From the NCBI RefSeq assembly GCF_009932725.1, contig NZ_BLJU01000015.1, forward strand, positions 113,984-177,983: a stretch of 64,000 nucleotides of DNA, read 5' to 3'. The first letter of the stretch is position 1. Each line of letters starts with the position of its first letter. Of the stretch, positions 52,235 to 61,549 are shown in pieces. Source of the DNA: Pseudomonas yangonensis (lineage in GTDB: Bacteria; Pseudomonadota; Gammaproteobacteria; Pseudomonadales; Pseudomonadaceae). A program made the translations under genes and the position numbers. The notes below the pieces were generated by a model that ran no database searches, was not told the origin of the DNA, and saw only the letters and a list, made by a program, of their open reading frames with translations.

Positions 52235-52606
52235 GTGAGCAAGCTGATCGCCGTTCTGCTGCTGGTGGCCGGCGTTATCCATCTGCTGCCGCTGGTCGGC
52301 GTGCTCGGGGGTGAACGCCTCAATGCACTGTACGGCATCGCCCTGGACGAGCCCAACCTGCAGATCCTCATGCGCCACCGCGCCGTGCTGTTCGGCCTGC
52401 TCGGCAGCCTGCTGGTGGCCGCAGCCTTCATCCCGGCGCTGCGCAGCGCGGCACTGATCGGCGGGCTGATCAGCGTGCTCGCCTTTCTCCTGCTGGCATG
52501 GAGCGCGCCCGTCTACAACGAGGCTCTGCGCCGTGTGGTGATCGCCGACTGGATCGCCCTCGCCTGCCTGCTGCCTGCGCTGCTGCTGCATCTGCGCAGT
52601 GACTGA
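52235..52606 (+). CDS. Four-helix membrane protein
   Basis: A 123-residue integral membrane protein with about four transmembrane helices (residues 3-22, 48-66, 70-90 and 102-119). It starts with GTG two bases after the laoA stop. No motif or function is recognised. It probably shares the laoA transcript. Confidence 0.75.
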   Translation: MSKLIAVLLLVAGVIHLLPLVGVLGGERLNALYGIALDEPNLQILMRHRAVLFGLLGSLLVAAAFIPALRSAALIGGLISVLAFLLLAWSAPVYNEALRRVVIADWIALACLLPALLLHLRSD

Positions 52607-52683
52607 GCTTTCGTCGCGCTTGGCCGCAAGGGAAACGCTGCGCTACCATCCGCGACTCTTGCCGCCTCGAACAGGACGAAGCG

Positions 52684-53166
52684 ATGAATCGAGTGTTGTA
52701 CCCGGGTACCTTCGACCCCATCACCAAAGGCCATGGCGATCTGGTCGAACGCGCCGCGCGACTTTTCGATCACGTCATCATCGCCGTTGCCGCCAGCCCC
52801 AAGAAGAACCCGCTGTTCCCGCTGGAACAACGCGTCGAGCTGGCCCGTGAAGTGACCAAGCACCTGCCGAATGTCGAAGTGGTGGGTTTCTCCTCGCTGC
52901 TGGCGCACTTCGTCAAGGAACAGGGCGCCAACGTGTTCCTGCGCGGCCTGCGCGCGGTGTCCGACTTCGAGTACGAGTTCCAGCTGGCCAACATGAACCG
53001 CCAGCTGGCGCCGGATGTGGAAAGTCTGTTCCTCACTCCGTCGGAAAAGTACTCCTTCATCTCCTCGACCCTGGTTCGCGAGATCGCGGCCCTGGGCGGC
53101 GATATCTCCAAGTTCGTGCATCCGGCCGTCGCCGACGCACTCAACGCGCGCTTTCAAAAAAGCTGA
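52684..53166 (+). CDS. coaD: Phosphopantetheine adenylyltransferase
   Basis: A 160-residue nucleotidyltransferase that forms dephospho-CoA from phosphopantetheine and ATP. The active-site sequence YPGTFDPITKGHGDL holds the TxGH motif; LRGLRAVSDFEYE and FISSTLVREIAALGG complete the signature. The ATG at 52684 is 78 bp after the membrane gene. Confidence 0.97.
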   Translation: MNRVLYPGTFDPITKGHGDLVERAARLFDHVIIAVAASPKKNPLFPLEQRVELAREVTKHLPNVEVVGFSSLLAHFVKEQGANVFLRGLRAVSDFEYEFQLANMNRQLAPDVESLFLTPSEKYSFISSTLVREIAALGGDISKFVHPAVADALNARFQKS

Positions 53167-53172
53167 AGAGCA

Positions 53173-53223
53173 CTTGTGGGAGGCGCTTCAGCGGCGACTG
53201 TCGCGGCTAAAGCCCCTCCCACA
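53173..53223. repeat. REP-type inverted repeat after coaD
   Basis: GTGGGAGGCGCTTCAGCGGC (53175-53194) mirrors CGGCTAAAGCCCCTCCCAC (53205-53222). Same family as the repeats at 29.4 and 47.3 kb. Confidence 0.75.
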
Positions 53224-53321
53224 GATGCAGCACGGGCGCATGACACAAGCTGCACCAATCCGGCACAATTCGCGCATCGTTGTCTGCCAGTGTCTCGGCG
53301 TCGCCGCGACAGGAGTTACCC

Positions 53322-53573
53322 ATGTCCCTGATCATCACCGACGATTGCATCAACTGCGACGTCTGCGAACCCGAGTGCCCCAACGGCGCCATTTCCCAGG
53401 GTGAGGAGATCTACGTGATCGACCCCAACCTGTGCACCGAGTGCGTCGGCCATTACGACGAGCCGCAATGCCAGCAGGTCTGCCCGGTGGACTGCATTCC
53501 GCTCGACGAGAACAACGTCGAGAGCAAGGATGAACTGATGCAGAAGTACCGCATCATCACCGGCAAGGCCTGA
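53322..53573 (+). CDS. fdx1: Ferredoxin with two [4Fe-4S] clusters (YfhL/Fdx1 type)
   Basis: An 83-residue 2[4Fe-4S] ferredoxin. Cluster motifs are CINCDVCEPECP and CTECVGHYDEPQCQQVCPVDCI, with the extended insertion between cysteines typical of the Allochromatium-type low-potential ferredoxin family that includes P. aeruginosa Fdx1. It is essential or important in P. aeruginosa. The ATG at 53322 is preceded by AGGAG. Neighbour coaD matches PA0363-PA0362. Confidence 0.95.
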   Translation: MSLIITDDCINCDVCEPECPNGAISQGEEIYVIDPNLCTECVGHYDEPQCQQVCPVDCIPLDENNVESKDELMQKYRIITGKA

Positions 53574-53681
53574 GGCTTCCGAGGAGGCCGGCGGCCTCCT
53601 GCTTTCTCCGCGCCCGTTGCCCCCTCGCCCGAGCGAGGCTGTTAAGCTGCAAGCTTCCTTCAGCCGCCTCTGGTAGATCGC

Positions 53682-55340
53682 ATGTTGCGCAAACTCCTGC
53701 TATCGACCCTGCTGCTCGGCGCCAGCCTGCTGGCTCAGGCCGCTCCGCAGCAACCCGCCATTGCCACTGCCCACCCCGCCGCCACCGCTGCAGCGCAGCA
53801 GATGCTCGACGCCGGCGGCAATGCCTTCGACGCAGCCGTAGCCGCCAGCGCCGCCCTGGCGGTGGTCGAGCCCTATGGCTCCGGCCTGGGTGGTGGCGGC
53901 TTCTTTCTGTTGCGCACTGCTGGCGACGCCCCCGGTTACGACTTCCTCGACGCCCGTGAGCGCGCGCCACTGGAGGCCAAGCCGGACCTCTATGTCCGCG
54001 AAGGCAAGGTGCAGCGCGAGTTGTCGCTCAATGGCGCGCTGGCCGCTGCCATTCCAGGGCTGCCGGCAGCATTGGTCGAGCTGGCCGAGAAGCACGGCCG
54101 CCTGCCCCTGAAAGCCAGCCTGGCTCCGGCGATTCGCCTGGCCAGCGAGGGCTTTTCGGTGGATCGCGTCTACCGCGAACGCGCGACCTGGCGCCTGTCG
54201 GCGCTGCGCGATGATCCCGAGAGCGCCAGGCTGTTCCTCGACCAGGGTGAAATCCCCGGCGAAGGCCATCTGCTGCGCCAGCCCGATCTCGCCGCCACCC
54301 TGCAAGCACTGGCCGCGCACGGCCGTGGAGGTTTCTATTCAGGGCCGGTGGCGGAGCGCCTGGTGACCGGTGTGCGCCATGCTGGCGGTATCTGGACTCT
54401 GGACGACCTTCGCGAGTACCGCATCGTTCATCGCGCGCCGCTGCGTTTCGCCCTCGAAGACGGCCGCGAGCTGATCAGCGCACCGCCACCCTCAGCAGGC
54501 GGCGTGGCCCTGGCGCAGAGCCTGGCGATGCTTGCTCAACTGCCCTGGCGCGACGCCGAGCCGGTGCAGCGCGTGCATTACGTGGTGGAGGCGCTGCGCC
54601 GCGCTTATCGTGATCGCGGCCTGTTGGGCGACCCGGACTTCGTCAGGAATCCAGTGGATCAATTGCTCTCGCCCGGGCACCTGGCCGTACTCGCCGGCAG
54701 TATAGAGACGGAGCAGGCCACACCCAGCGCCAGCCTGCCGCCGGCCGGCACCTGGCATGAAGGGGACCACACCACGCACTTCGCCGTGCTCGATGCAGAA
54801 GGCAACGCAGTCGCCGCCACGCTGTCGATCAACCTGCCCTTCGGCGCGGCCTTCACCGTGCCCGGCACCGGTGTGCTGCTCAACGACGAGATGGACGATT
54901 TCGCTGCCGACGTACAGGGCGCCAACGCCTATGGTCTGGCCGGCAGCCAGGCCAATGCCATAGCCGGCGGCAAACGTCCGCTGTCGTCCATGAGCCCGAG
55001 CTTCATCGAAAGCAGCGATGAATTCGCCGCCTTCGGTACACCGGGCGGCAGCCGCATTCCGAGCATGGTGCTGCTGTCGATGCTCGAGTACCTGGACGAC
55101 CAGCCCGTCGAGCGCTGGCCCGCAGTGGCACGCTACCATCACCAGTTCATGCCCGATGTGATCGAGCACGAGCCGGATACCTTCAGCGACCAGCAGATCG
55201 CCGAGCTGCAGGAACGCGGCTACGCACTCAAACGCCTGGATCGGCCGTACGGCAACCAGCAGGTGTTGTTCTGGGACAAGGTCAGCGGCGAGGTGCAGGC
55301 CGCCAGCGACCCGCGCGGGATAGGTGAAGCGACGCCCTGA
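53682..55340 (+). CDS. ggt: Gamma-glutamyltransferase
   Basis: A 552-residue precursor of a periplasmic N-terminal nucleophile hydrolase that transfers or hydrolyses gamma-glutamyl groups, for example of glutathione. A signal peptide (residues 1-21) precedes the large subunit. Autocleavage is expected before T364 in DHTTHFAVLD (T364-T365-H366), which starts the small subunit. SSMSPSF and PGGSRIPSMV, the substrate/oxyanion blocks, follow. All expected residues are present. Confidence 0.94.
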   Translation: MLRKLLLSTLLLGASLLAQAAPQQPAIATAHPAATAAAQQMLDAGGNAFDAAVAASAALAVVEPYGSGLGGGGFFLLRTAGDAPGYDFLDARERAPLEAKPDLYVREGKVQRELSLNGALAAAIPGLPAALVELAEKHGRLPLKASLAPAIRLASEGFSVDRVYRERATWRLSALRDDPESARLFLDQGEIPGEGHLLRQPDLAATLQALAAHGRGGFYSGPVAERLVTGVRHAGGIWTLDDLREYRIVHRAPLRFALEDGRELISAPPPSAGGVALAQSLAMLAQLPWRDAEPVQRVHYVVEALRRAYRDRGLLGDPDFVRNPVDQLLSPGHLAVLAGSIETEQATPSASLPPAGTWHEGDHTTHFAVLDAEGNAVAATLSINLPFGAAFTVPGTGVLLNDEMDDFAADVQGANAYGLAGSQANAIAGGKRPLSSMSPSFIESSDEFAAFGTPGGSRIPSMVLLSMLEYLDDQPVERWPAVARYHHQFMPDVIEHEPDTFSDQQIAELQERGYALKRLDRPYGNQQVLFWDKVSGEVQAASDPRGIGEATP

Positions 55341-55361
55341 TGCGCATCGACCGCAGGTGAC

Positions 55362-55429
55362 CGTACCCCGGATGCAATCCGGGGAAACTGCACAACCGCT
55401 CCCGGATTTCATCCGGGCTACGCCTTGTG
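55362..55429. repeat. REP-type repeat between ggt and the Na/Pi transporter gene
   Basis: CCCCGGATGCAATCCGGGG (55366-55384) and CCCGGATTTCATCCGGG with GCTACGCC (55403-55425), the same unit as at 46.2 kb, lying between two convergent genes. Confidence 0.7.
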
Positions 55430-57274
55430 TCAGGAGAGCCGGATCAGGCTCTCCTGCTCATCACCGAACTTGCGCAGCTCACGGAACAGCGCCTGCTCGC
55501 TACCCAGCATCAGCACGTTGCGCAGGCTCTGGAAGATGCGGCTGGCATAGCCCAGATCGTTCATCAGCGAGCTGGTCTGCAGGCCATCGAGGTGGCCGTA
55601 ACGCACCTCACTGAACAGACGCTGGCGGAACTGTGCATCGAAGGTCGCTGCCTGCTCGTCCAGCCAGGCCAGACGCGAACGCCAGGCCTCATCCTCCAGC
55701 TCGGCGCGGGCCAGTTCACGCAACTCGTGCAAGGCCAGCAACAGGTGGCGGCGCAATTCGACATAACAGGTGCGTGCGCCCGAAGGCGGCTGCTCCAGGT
55801 AATGGCCGAGGTTCTTCTGCAGATGCTTGGCATCCTTGACCGCGTCCACCAGTTGCAGTGCCGCCAGCTGGCAACTGACCCAGAACTGCTGGTGTGCTTC
55901 GTCCATGGGCAGTTCCATACGCCCCATGAAGCTCAGCAGATCGCCGTACACGCCCTTGATATGACGGCGATAGAGCTGGTCGGCGTCGAATCCCGCCTGC
56001 GCGGGTCTGGCCTGCAGCAACTGTTCGTCCGCCCTGGCCTGCGCCAGCTGATCCACCGGCAGGTAGAGCGCATGGCAGATCACCTCCAGGCTCAGGCGGC
56101 CAAGATGCCCGAGCTCCTGCACCACCGCGACGGACGCCGACTCCACCGAGTCCAGCGCACGCTCGTTGAGATAACGCGCCTGGGTCGGCTCGGGCTCGGC
56201 CACCTGCGCAGGCGCCACCTCGGCGATCAGTACCTGCGGCTCGGCCCGCTCCGGCAGCCAGCGAATCAACAACTGCGCCAGGCGCCCCTGCAACGGCCAG
56301 AACAGCGCCACGCCCATGGCGTTGAACAGGGTATGGAACATCGCCAGCTGGATCAGGCTGTTCTCGCCCAGGCCCAGTGGCTCGGCCAGGGCATGCACCA
56401 GCCAGGTCAGCGGGCCGAGCAGACAGAAGGCGAGCAGGCCGGTGCTGATGTTGAACAGCACATGGGCCAGGGCCAGGCGCTGGCCGCTGCGATTGCCGCC
56501 GAGCGAGCCGACGAAGGCGGTGGTGACGCTACTGCCGATGTTCGAGCCGATGGCGATGGCCAGGCTCTGCCCCAGCTCCAGTTGACCGCTGGCCAGCGCG
56601 GCCAGGGTCAGCATCAAGGTGGCATGGCTCGATTGCAGCACCACGGTGATGGCCATGCCGATGGCGGTGAACAGCAGCGCCCCGCGCCAGCCGCCCTCCT
56701 GATAGCCGGTCATGTCCAGGCCGTCGCCGAAGCTGGCGAAGCCTTCCTTGATCTGGTCGATGCCGAGAAAGATGAAGGCGATTCCCAGCACGATGCGCCC
56801 GGCCGCCTTGCTTCTCGGGCCGAAGAAACCGGCCAACACGCCGAGCACCAGCAGCGGCAACGCCAGTGGGCTGAGGCTGAGGTTCTGCCCGGCCATTGCC
56901 AGCAGCCAGATACCGCTGGTGGCACCGAGATTGGCGCCGAAGAGGATGGCGATACCGCCGGCCAGCTGGATAAGCCCGGTACTGATGAAGGCGATGGTCA
57001 GCAGCGACACCAGGGTGCTCGATTGCAGCAGCAGGGTGCCGCCGACACCGAACAGCAGGCTCTTGAAGGGGGTCGAGGTACTGCGTCCGAGCACCTGCTC
57101 CAGCTTGCTGCCCGCCAGCTGGCGCAGGCCTTCTTCCAGGCACTGCATGCCGAACAGGAAGATCGCCAGGCCCGCACACAGCTGCAGCCAGCCCTCGCTG
57201 AACCAGAATGACGCCAACAGTCCCAGCACCATCAGCAGCAGCATCACCCAACGCAGGTACTTCATCACCAACAC
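55430..57274 (-). CDS. Na/phosphate cotransporter-PhoU fusion protein
   Basis: A 614-residue protein. The N-terminal half is an integral membrane Na/Pi cotransporter type II domain with about eight helices and the paired QSST-type motifs LLQSSTLVSLLTIAF and VVLQSSHATLMLTL. The C-terminal half (about 380-610) is helical and PhoU-like. It should import phosphate with sodium or act in phosphate signalling. The start is GTG at 57274 with AAGGA before it; ATG at 57265 is an alternative. A strong hairpin separates it from the upstream gene. Confidence 0.88.
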   Translation of the reverse strand: MLVMKYLRWVMLLLMVLGLLASFWFSEGWLQLCAGLAIFLFGMQCLEEGLRQLAGSKLEQVLGRSTSTPFKSLLFGVGGTLLLQSSTLVSLLTIAFISTGLIQLAGGIAILFGANLGATSGIWLLAMAGQNLSLSPLALPLLVLGVLAGFFGPRSKAAGRIVLGIAFIFLGIDQIKEGFASFGDGLDMTGYQEGGWRGALLFTAIGMAITVVLQSSHATLMLTLAALASGQLELGQSLAIAIGSNIGSSVTTAFVGSLGGNRSGQRLALAHVLFNISTGLLAFCLLGPLTWLVHALAEPLGLGENSLIQLAMFHTLFNAMGVALFWPLQGRLAQLLIRWLPERAEPQVLIAEVAPAQVAEPEPTQARYLNERALDSVESASVAVVQELGHLGRLSLEVICHALYLPVDQLAQARADEQLLQARPAQAGFDADQLYRRHIKGVYGDLLSFMGRMELPMDEAHQQFWVSCQLAALQLVDAVKDAKHLQKNLGHYLEQPPSGARTCYVELRRHLLLALHELRELARAELEDEAWRSRLAWLDEQAATFDAQFRQRLFSEVRYGHLDGLQTSSLMNDLGYASRIFQSLRNVLMLGSEQALFRELRKFGDEQESLIRLS

Positions 57275-57304
57275 GTCATCCTTTCAGTGGTGCCAAAACG
57301 CAAA

Positions 57305-57336
57305 CGGCCTCTCGCTCCGTTGGGAGCGAGAGGCCG
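57305..57336 (-). terminator. Stem-loop between the PA0358-like gene and the Na/Pi gene
   Basis: CGGCCTCTCGCTCC and GGGAGCGAGAGGCCG form a 14-bp stem with a 3-nt loop between two leftward genes. On the minus strand the following sequence is TTTGCGTTTTGG. Confidence 0.7.
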
Positions 57337-57358
57337 CAAACGGCACGCCGACGGCGAA

Positions 57359-57697
57359 TCAGTCGCGCTTGTAGCCGCTGCTGGTGCAACCCAGGCAGCG
57401 CACGAAGGCTTCTTTGCCTGGCTCGACCACCAGCGATTGGGCGGCCTCGCCGACATTGCCGCCCAGTGCGGTGAACGGCAGGCTGACGATGAAGGCCGCG
57501 GCGCCGATGGCGGTTGCGCCGATCAGCAGCGGGCGGGCGATGACCAGATCACCGACCATGGCGTAACCCTTGGGGGCCTCGACGGTGTAGAGCGGATCAC
57601 CGCTGACGTTCTGCTGAACCACTTCCGCCTGCGCCGATAGCGCCAGCAGGCCAGAGGTCAGCGCCAGGACAGCAGCGGAGGTGCGGAACGCTTTCAT
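57359..57697 (-). CDS. Small exported membrane-associated protein (PA0358-like)
   Basis: A 112-residue protein with signal peptide (residues 1-24, ending LSAQA), a hydrophobic helix around 55-77 and a C-terminal RCLGCTSSGYKRD with a CxxC pair. No known domain. The ATG at 57697 (MKAFRTSAAVLALTSGLLAL) was chosen for the signal peptide and an AAGGAT site; the upstream open frame is not protein-like. Function unknown. Confidence 0.8.
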   Translation of the reverse strand: MKAFRTSAAVLALTSGLLALSAQAEVVQQNVSGDPLYTVEAPKGYAMVGDLVIARPLLIGATAIGAAAFIVSLPFTALGGNVGEAAQSLVVEPGKEAFVRCLGCTSSGYKRD

Positions 57698-57773
57698 GGA
57701 TCGATCCTTCAGATTATTCGGGAAAGTGCCAGTAACTATAACAGCGCATTGGTAATTGTCAGCGTGACGGACG

Positions 57774-58352
57774 TCAATCGCCATGAAAGGCGTAGTCCGG
57801 CTTTTTCGGCACATAAGGGCGAAAGAACGCCAGAATGGCAGTCAGATCGGCTTTCTCATCACCCGTCGGCTGGAAGGTCGGGCCGATCACTACACGGCGG
57901 TTCTGGTAATCCAGCGCGCCCAGCACTATGGGTACGCCGGCGCCCAGCGCGATATGGTAGAAGCCCATCTTCCAGCGCTCGACCTTCTTGCGCGTGCCTT
58001 CCGGCGACAGCACCAGGATGAACTGATCATGCTCGCGAAAGGCCTGCACCGCCTGCTCGACGGTGTTGAGCTTGCGATCGCGACGGATCGGGATGCCGCC
58101 CCAACTGCGCATCAGGCCGCCGAAGGGCCAGCGAAAGATGCTGTGCTTGCCGAACCAGCGGGCGTTGAGGCGTAGCACGAACTTCAGCGCGATGAAGATC
58201 ACGAAGTCCCAGTTGGAGGTGTGGTGGGCGCCAATGGCGACGAACTTGTCGAGCTTCGGCAGCTCGCCCTCGATCCGCCAGCCCATCAGTTTCAGCACGC
58301 TGCGCCCCAGCCATTCGGCGGCCGGATTGCGTGGCAGGTAGTTACCGGACAT
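57774..58352 (-). CDS. 1-acyl-glycerol-3-phosphate acyltransferase-like protein
   Basis: A 192-residue PlsC-type acyltransferase. The catalytic H(x4)D motif is GAHHTSNWDF, and LSPEGTRKK is the acceptor-binding motif. It lacks the membrane helices of full-length PlsC and matches a family of short acyltransferases found beside mutM in Pseudomonas. Substrate unknown; role in lipid remodelling inferred. Confidence 0.88.
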   Translation of the reverse strand: MSGNYLPRNPAAEWLGRSVLKLMGWRIEGELPKLDKFVAIGAHHTSNWDFVIFIALKFVLRLNARWFGKHSIFRWPFGGLMRSWGGIPIRRDRKLNTVEQAVQAFREHDQFILVLSPEGTRKKVERWKMGFYHIALGAGVPIVLGALDYQNRRVVIGPTFQPTGDEKADLTAILAFFRPYVPKKPDYAFHGD

Positions 58353-58430
58353 CGATCAAACCTCGGTATTTTCTTGTTTTTATGCCGGAGGGCGGGCGAC
58401 CCGCCCTAAGGTTCGCCCGTCAGCCGTTTT

Positions 58431-59243
58431 TCAACGTTGACACTTGGGACAGTACACACTCGCCCGCTGCCCCAGCTTGACCTCACGCAGCGTGCTGCCG
58501 CAGACCTTGCAGAACTCGCCGCCGCGGCCGTAGGCGAACAGCTCCTGCTGGAAGTAGCCGGGCTGGCCATCGCCGCCGACGAAGTCGCGCAGGGTCGTGC
58601 CGCCTCGCTCGATCGCATGGGCGAGGATGCGCTTGATCTCCTCGGCCAGGCGCAAGTAGCGTGCCCGCGAGATCGACCCGGCTTCGCGGCGCGGATCGAT
58701 ACCGGCCGCGAACAGCGCCTCGGTCGCATAGATATTGCCCACGCCCACCACCACCGCGTTGTCCATGATGAAGGGCTTGACCGCCATGCTGCGCCCGCGC
58801 GACAGCTGGAACAGCCGCTCGCCATCGAACAGGCCGCCCAGGGGTTCTGGCCCGAGCCGGGCGAGCAGTTCGTGACGCAGCGGGTCCTCGCACCACAGCA
58901 GCGCGCCGAAGCGCCGCGGATCGGTGTAGCGCAGGGCCAGGCCGGACTCCAGTTCGATATCCACATGTTCATGCTTGGCCGCCGCCAGGCCGCACTCGAC
59001 CAGGCGCAAGCTGCCGGACATGCCCAGATGGCCGATCAGACTGCCGACTTCGGCCTTGATCAGCAGGTACTTGGCGCGCCGTTCGACGCACTCGATACGC
59101 TGGCCGGACAGACGAATGTCCAGGTCCTCGGGAATCGGCCAGCGCAGGCGGCGCTCGCGCACGATCACGCGGCTGACGCGCTGACCTTCAAGATAGGGGG
59201 CAATACCGCGGCGGGTAGTTTCGACTTCAGGTAATTCGGGCAT
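58431..59243 (-). CDS. mutM: Formamidopyrimidine-DNA glycosylase
   Basis: A 270-residue base-excision glycosylase/AP lyase that removes 8-oxoguanine. The N-terminus MPELPEVET has the catalytic Pro2 (after Met removal) and Glu3. GHLGMSGSLR, NIYATEALFAAGI and the C-terminal zinc finger CKVCGSTLREVKLGQRASVYCPKCQR are complete. Confidence 0.97.
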   Translation of the reverse strand: MPELPEVETTRRGIAPYLEGQRVSRVIVRERRLRWPIPEDLDIRLSGQRIECVERRAKYLLIKAEVGSLIGHLGMSGSLRLVECGLAAAKHEHVDIELESGLALRYTDPRRFGALLWCEDPLRHELLARLGPEPLGGLFDGERLFQLSRGRSMAVKPFIMDNAVVVGVGNIYATEALFAAGIDPRREAGSISRARYLRLAEEIKRILAHAIERGGTTLRDFVGGDGQPGYFQQELFAYGRGGEFCKVCGSTLREVKLGQRASVYCPKCQR

Positions 59244-59344
59244 GGCAATACGGCAGAAGAACGGCGGTGCGCCACCTTAGCAGGAGCGGTGCGCCAAGCG
59301 GTAGCACGCACCGAAGCCCACACGCTGGCAACACCCTGCCAGGG

Positions 59345-60211
59345 TCAAAGTACGGTCAGATCGCGAATGCTTTCACGCAGGTTCTCGAAGTCGTATTCAG
59401 ACAGCCCGACGTATTCGAGAATCGGCTGGGCGATGTACTGCCATTCCATGTCGACGGCCTGGCCACCCAATACGCGATGGGTCTCGCAGATATGCTCGGC
59501 CATCTTCAGGATGCCCAGCAGCGTCTTGAGCTGCGCGTCGCGCCCGGAGTCGTCGCTGAAGATCGACAGGGCATTGTGGTGGTTGGCGATGACCTCGCAC
59601 AGGTGGCCGGGCAAACGCCAGGAACGCGCGGTGAAATAACCCACTACGGCGTGGTTGGTGGTCAGCAGACGGTTTTCGGTATCGACCACGCGACGCTCGT
59701 CGCTGGCGCTGGCATAGGCTTCCTCCAGCACCTGCATGTAGTTGGGGAAACGCTTGAGCATCAGCGGAATGCCGCAGTCATGGAACAGCCCAACGCTGTA
59801 GGCTTCGTCCGGCGACTGATAACCAAGGCGCTTGGCCAGGGTCAGGCAGGTCATGGCCACGTCCTGCGCGCTGTCCCAGAAGCGGTTGAGCACCAGTATC
59901 GCTTCGTCGGTCAGCTCGCCCTTGATCGACTGCGCATTGATCAGGTTGATCACCGTATTGCAGCCCAGCAGATTGACCGCCTGCTGGATCGAGGCGATGC
60001 GGTTGGCCAGGCCGAAATGCGGCGAGTTGACGATTTTCAGCAGCGCGCCGGACAGCCCCGGATCCTGGCTGATCAGCTTGGCGATGCTGCGCAGATCCGG
60101 GCTCGGCATGATCTGTTCCATCTGCAGATCGACCATGATCTGCGGTTGCGGCGGTACGCTGATCCCCTGCAGGACTTGCTGGATCTGTTCGGCGGTAAGT
60201 TCGTAAGTCAT
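59345..60211 (-). CDS. HDOD domain protein
   Basis: A 288-residue HDOD-domain signalling protein. The HDOD core is SIAKLISQDPGLSGALLKIVNSPHFG, IASIQQAVNLLG and GLFHDCGIPLML. There is no GGDEF or EAL domain. Such proteins link to second-messenger signalling; the role here is unknown. The start ATG is 60211. The frame is open far upstream (to 61675) antisense to the methyltransferase gene, which is a GC-composition artefact. Confidence 0.88.
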   Translation of the reverse strand: MTYELTAEQIQQVLQGISVPPQPQIMVDLQMEQIMPSPDLRSIAKLISQDPGLSGALLKIVNSPHFGLANRIASIQQAVNLLGCNTVINLINAQSIKGELTDEAILVLNRFWDSAQDVAMTCLTLAKRLGYQSPDEAYSVGLFHDCGIPLMLKRFPNYMQVLEEAYASASDERRVVDTENRLLTTNHAVVGYFTARSWRLPGHLCEVIANHHNALSIFSDDSGRDAQLKTLLGILKMAEHICETHRVLGGQAVDMEWQYIAQPILEYVGLSEYDFENLRESIRDLTVL

Positions 60212-60349
60212 GGATGGACGATCATGCAGGGTGAGAATTAGCGCACAGTCTAGCCAAAGCTCAGGCACGCCCGCAGTCGACTTTTGTAACCGCCGGGTCT
60301 TCGTGCAAACCGCTATAATCCCGCTCTTTTCCCCGCGGAGCCCGAACTC

Positions 60350-61549
60350 ATGTCTTCCCTGCCCAGTCTGCGCCTGAAAGCCAACGCCGACCGACGCCTG
60401 CGCGCCGGCCATCTGTGGGTGTACAGCAACGAGATCGATGTCGCCGCCACCCCGCTGCATGGCCTCAAAGCTGGCGACCAGGCCGTGCTCGAAGCGGCCG
60501 GCGGCAAGCCGCTGGGCATCGTCGCCATGAGCCCGAACAACCTGATCTGCGCCCGCCTGCTGTCGCGCGACGTCAAGCACGTGCTGGACAAGTCCCTGCT
60601 GGTGCATCGCCTCAACGTCGCCCTGAGCCTGCGCGAGCGCCTGTTCGACAAGCCCTGCTACCGCCTGGTGTACGGCGACTCCGACCTGCTGCCGGGCCTG
60701 GTGGTCGATCGCTTCTTCGACATTCTGGTAGTACAGCTGGCCTCGGCCACCATGGAGGCGCACAAGGATGACGTGCTCGCCGCACTGATCCAGGTGCTCA
60801 AGCCCAGCGGCATCCTGCTCAAGAACGACTCCAGCGCACGCGACGCCGAAGGCCTCGAGCGCTACGTGGAAACCGCCTACGGCGAGGTGCCGGAGTGGGT
60901 CGCACTGGAGGAGAACGGGGTGAAGTTCGAGGCGCCCGTGATCGAAGGGCAGAAGACCGGCTGGTTCTACGACCACCGCATGAACCGCGCGCGCCTGGCG
61001 CCCTACGTCAAGGGCAAGCGCGTGCTCGACCTGTTCAGCTACATCGGCGGCTGGGGCGTGCAGGCGGCCGCCTTCGGTGCCAGCGAAGTGTTTTGCGTGG
61101 ACGCCTCCGGCTTCGCCCTCGACGGCGTGGAGCGCAACGCCACGCTCAATGGCTTTGCCGAGAAGGTCACCTGCGTCGAAGGCGACGTGTTCGCCGCCTT
61201 GCGTGAACTGAAATCCGCCGAAGAGCGCTTCGACGTGGTGATCGCCGATCCACCCGCCTTCATCAAGCGCAAGAAGGACATCAAGAACGGCGAGGCCGCC
61301 TACCGCCGTCTCAACGAAACCGCGATGCGCCTGCTCAACAAGGACGGCATCCTGGTCAGCGCCAGCTGTTCCATGCACCTGGACGAGGACAATCTGCAGA
61401 ACATCCTGCTGACCAGCGCGCGCCATCTGGATCGCAACATCCAGCTGCTCGAACGAGGCGCCCAGGGCCCGGATCACCCGGTACACCCGGCGATCAACGA
61501 AACCCGTTACATCAAGAGCCTGACCGTACGCCTGCTGCCCAACAGCTGA
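60350..61549 (+). CDS. rlmI: rRNA large-subunit methyltransferase I (RlmI-like)
   Basis: A 399-residue class I SAM methyltransferase with an N-terminal PUA domain (residues about 5-75), like E. coli RlmI that makes 5-methylcytosine at 1962 of 23S rRNA. Visible are GWFYDHRMNRARL, motif I VLDLFSYIGGWGVQAAAFGA, VIADPPAFIKRKKDI and SASCSMHLD, whose cysteine is the catalytic one. Matches PA0354. Confidence 0.92.
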   Translation: MSSLPSLRLKANADRRLRAGHLWVYSNEIDVAATPLHGLKAGDQAVLEAAGGKPLGIVAMSPNNLICARLLSRDVKHVLDKSLLVHRLNVALSLRERLFDKPCYRLVYGDSDLLPGLVVDRFFDILVVQLASATMEAHKDDVLAALIQVLKPSGILLKNDSSARDAEGLERYVETAYGEVPEWVALEENGVKFEAPVIEGQKTGWFYDHRMNRARLAPYVKGKRVLDLFSYIGGWGVQAAAFGASEVFCVDASGFALDGVERNATLNGFAEKVTCVEGDVFAALRELKSAEERFDVVIADPPAFIKRKKDIKNGEAAYRRLNETAMRLLNKDGILVSASCSMHLDEDNLQNILLTSARHLDRNIQLLERGAQGPDHPVHPAINETRYIKSLTVRLLPNS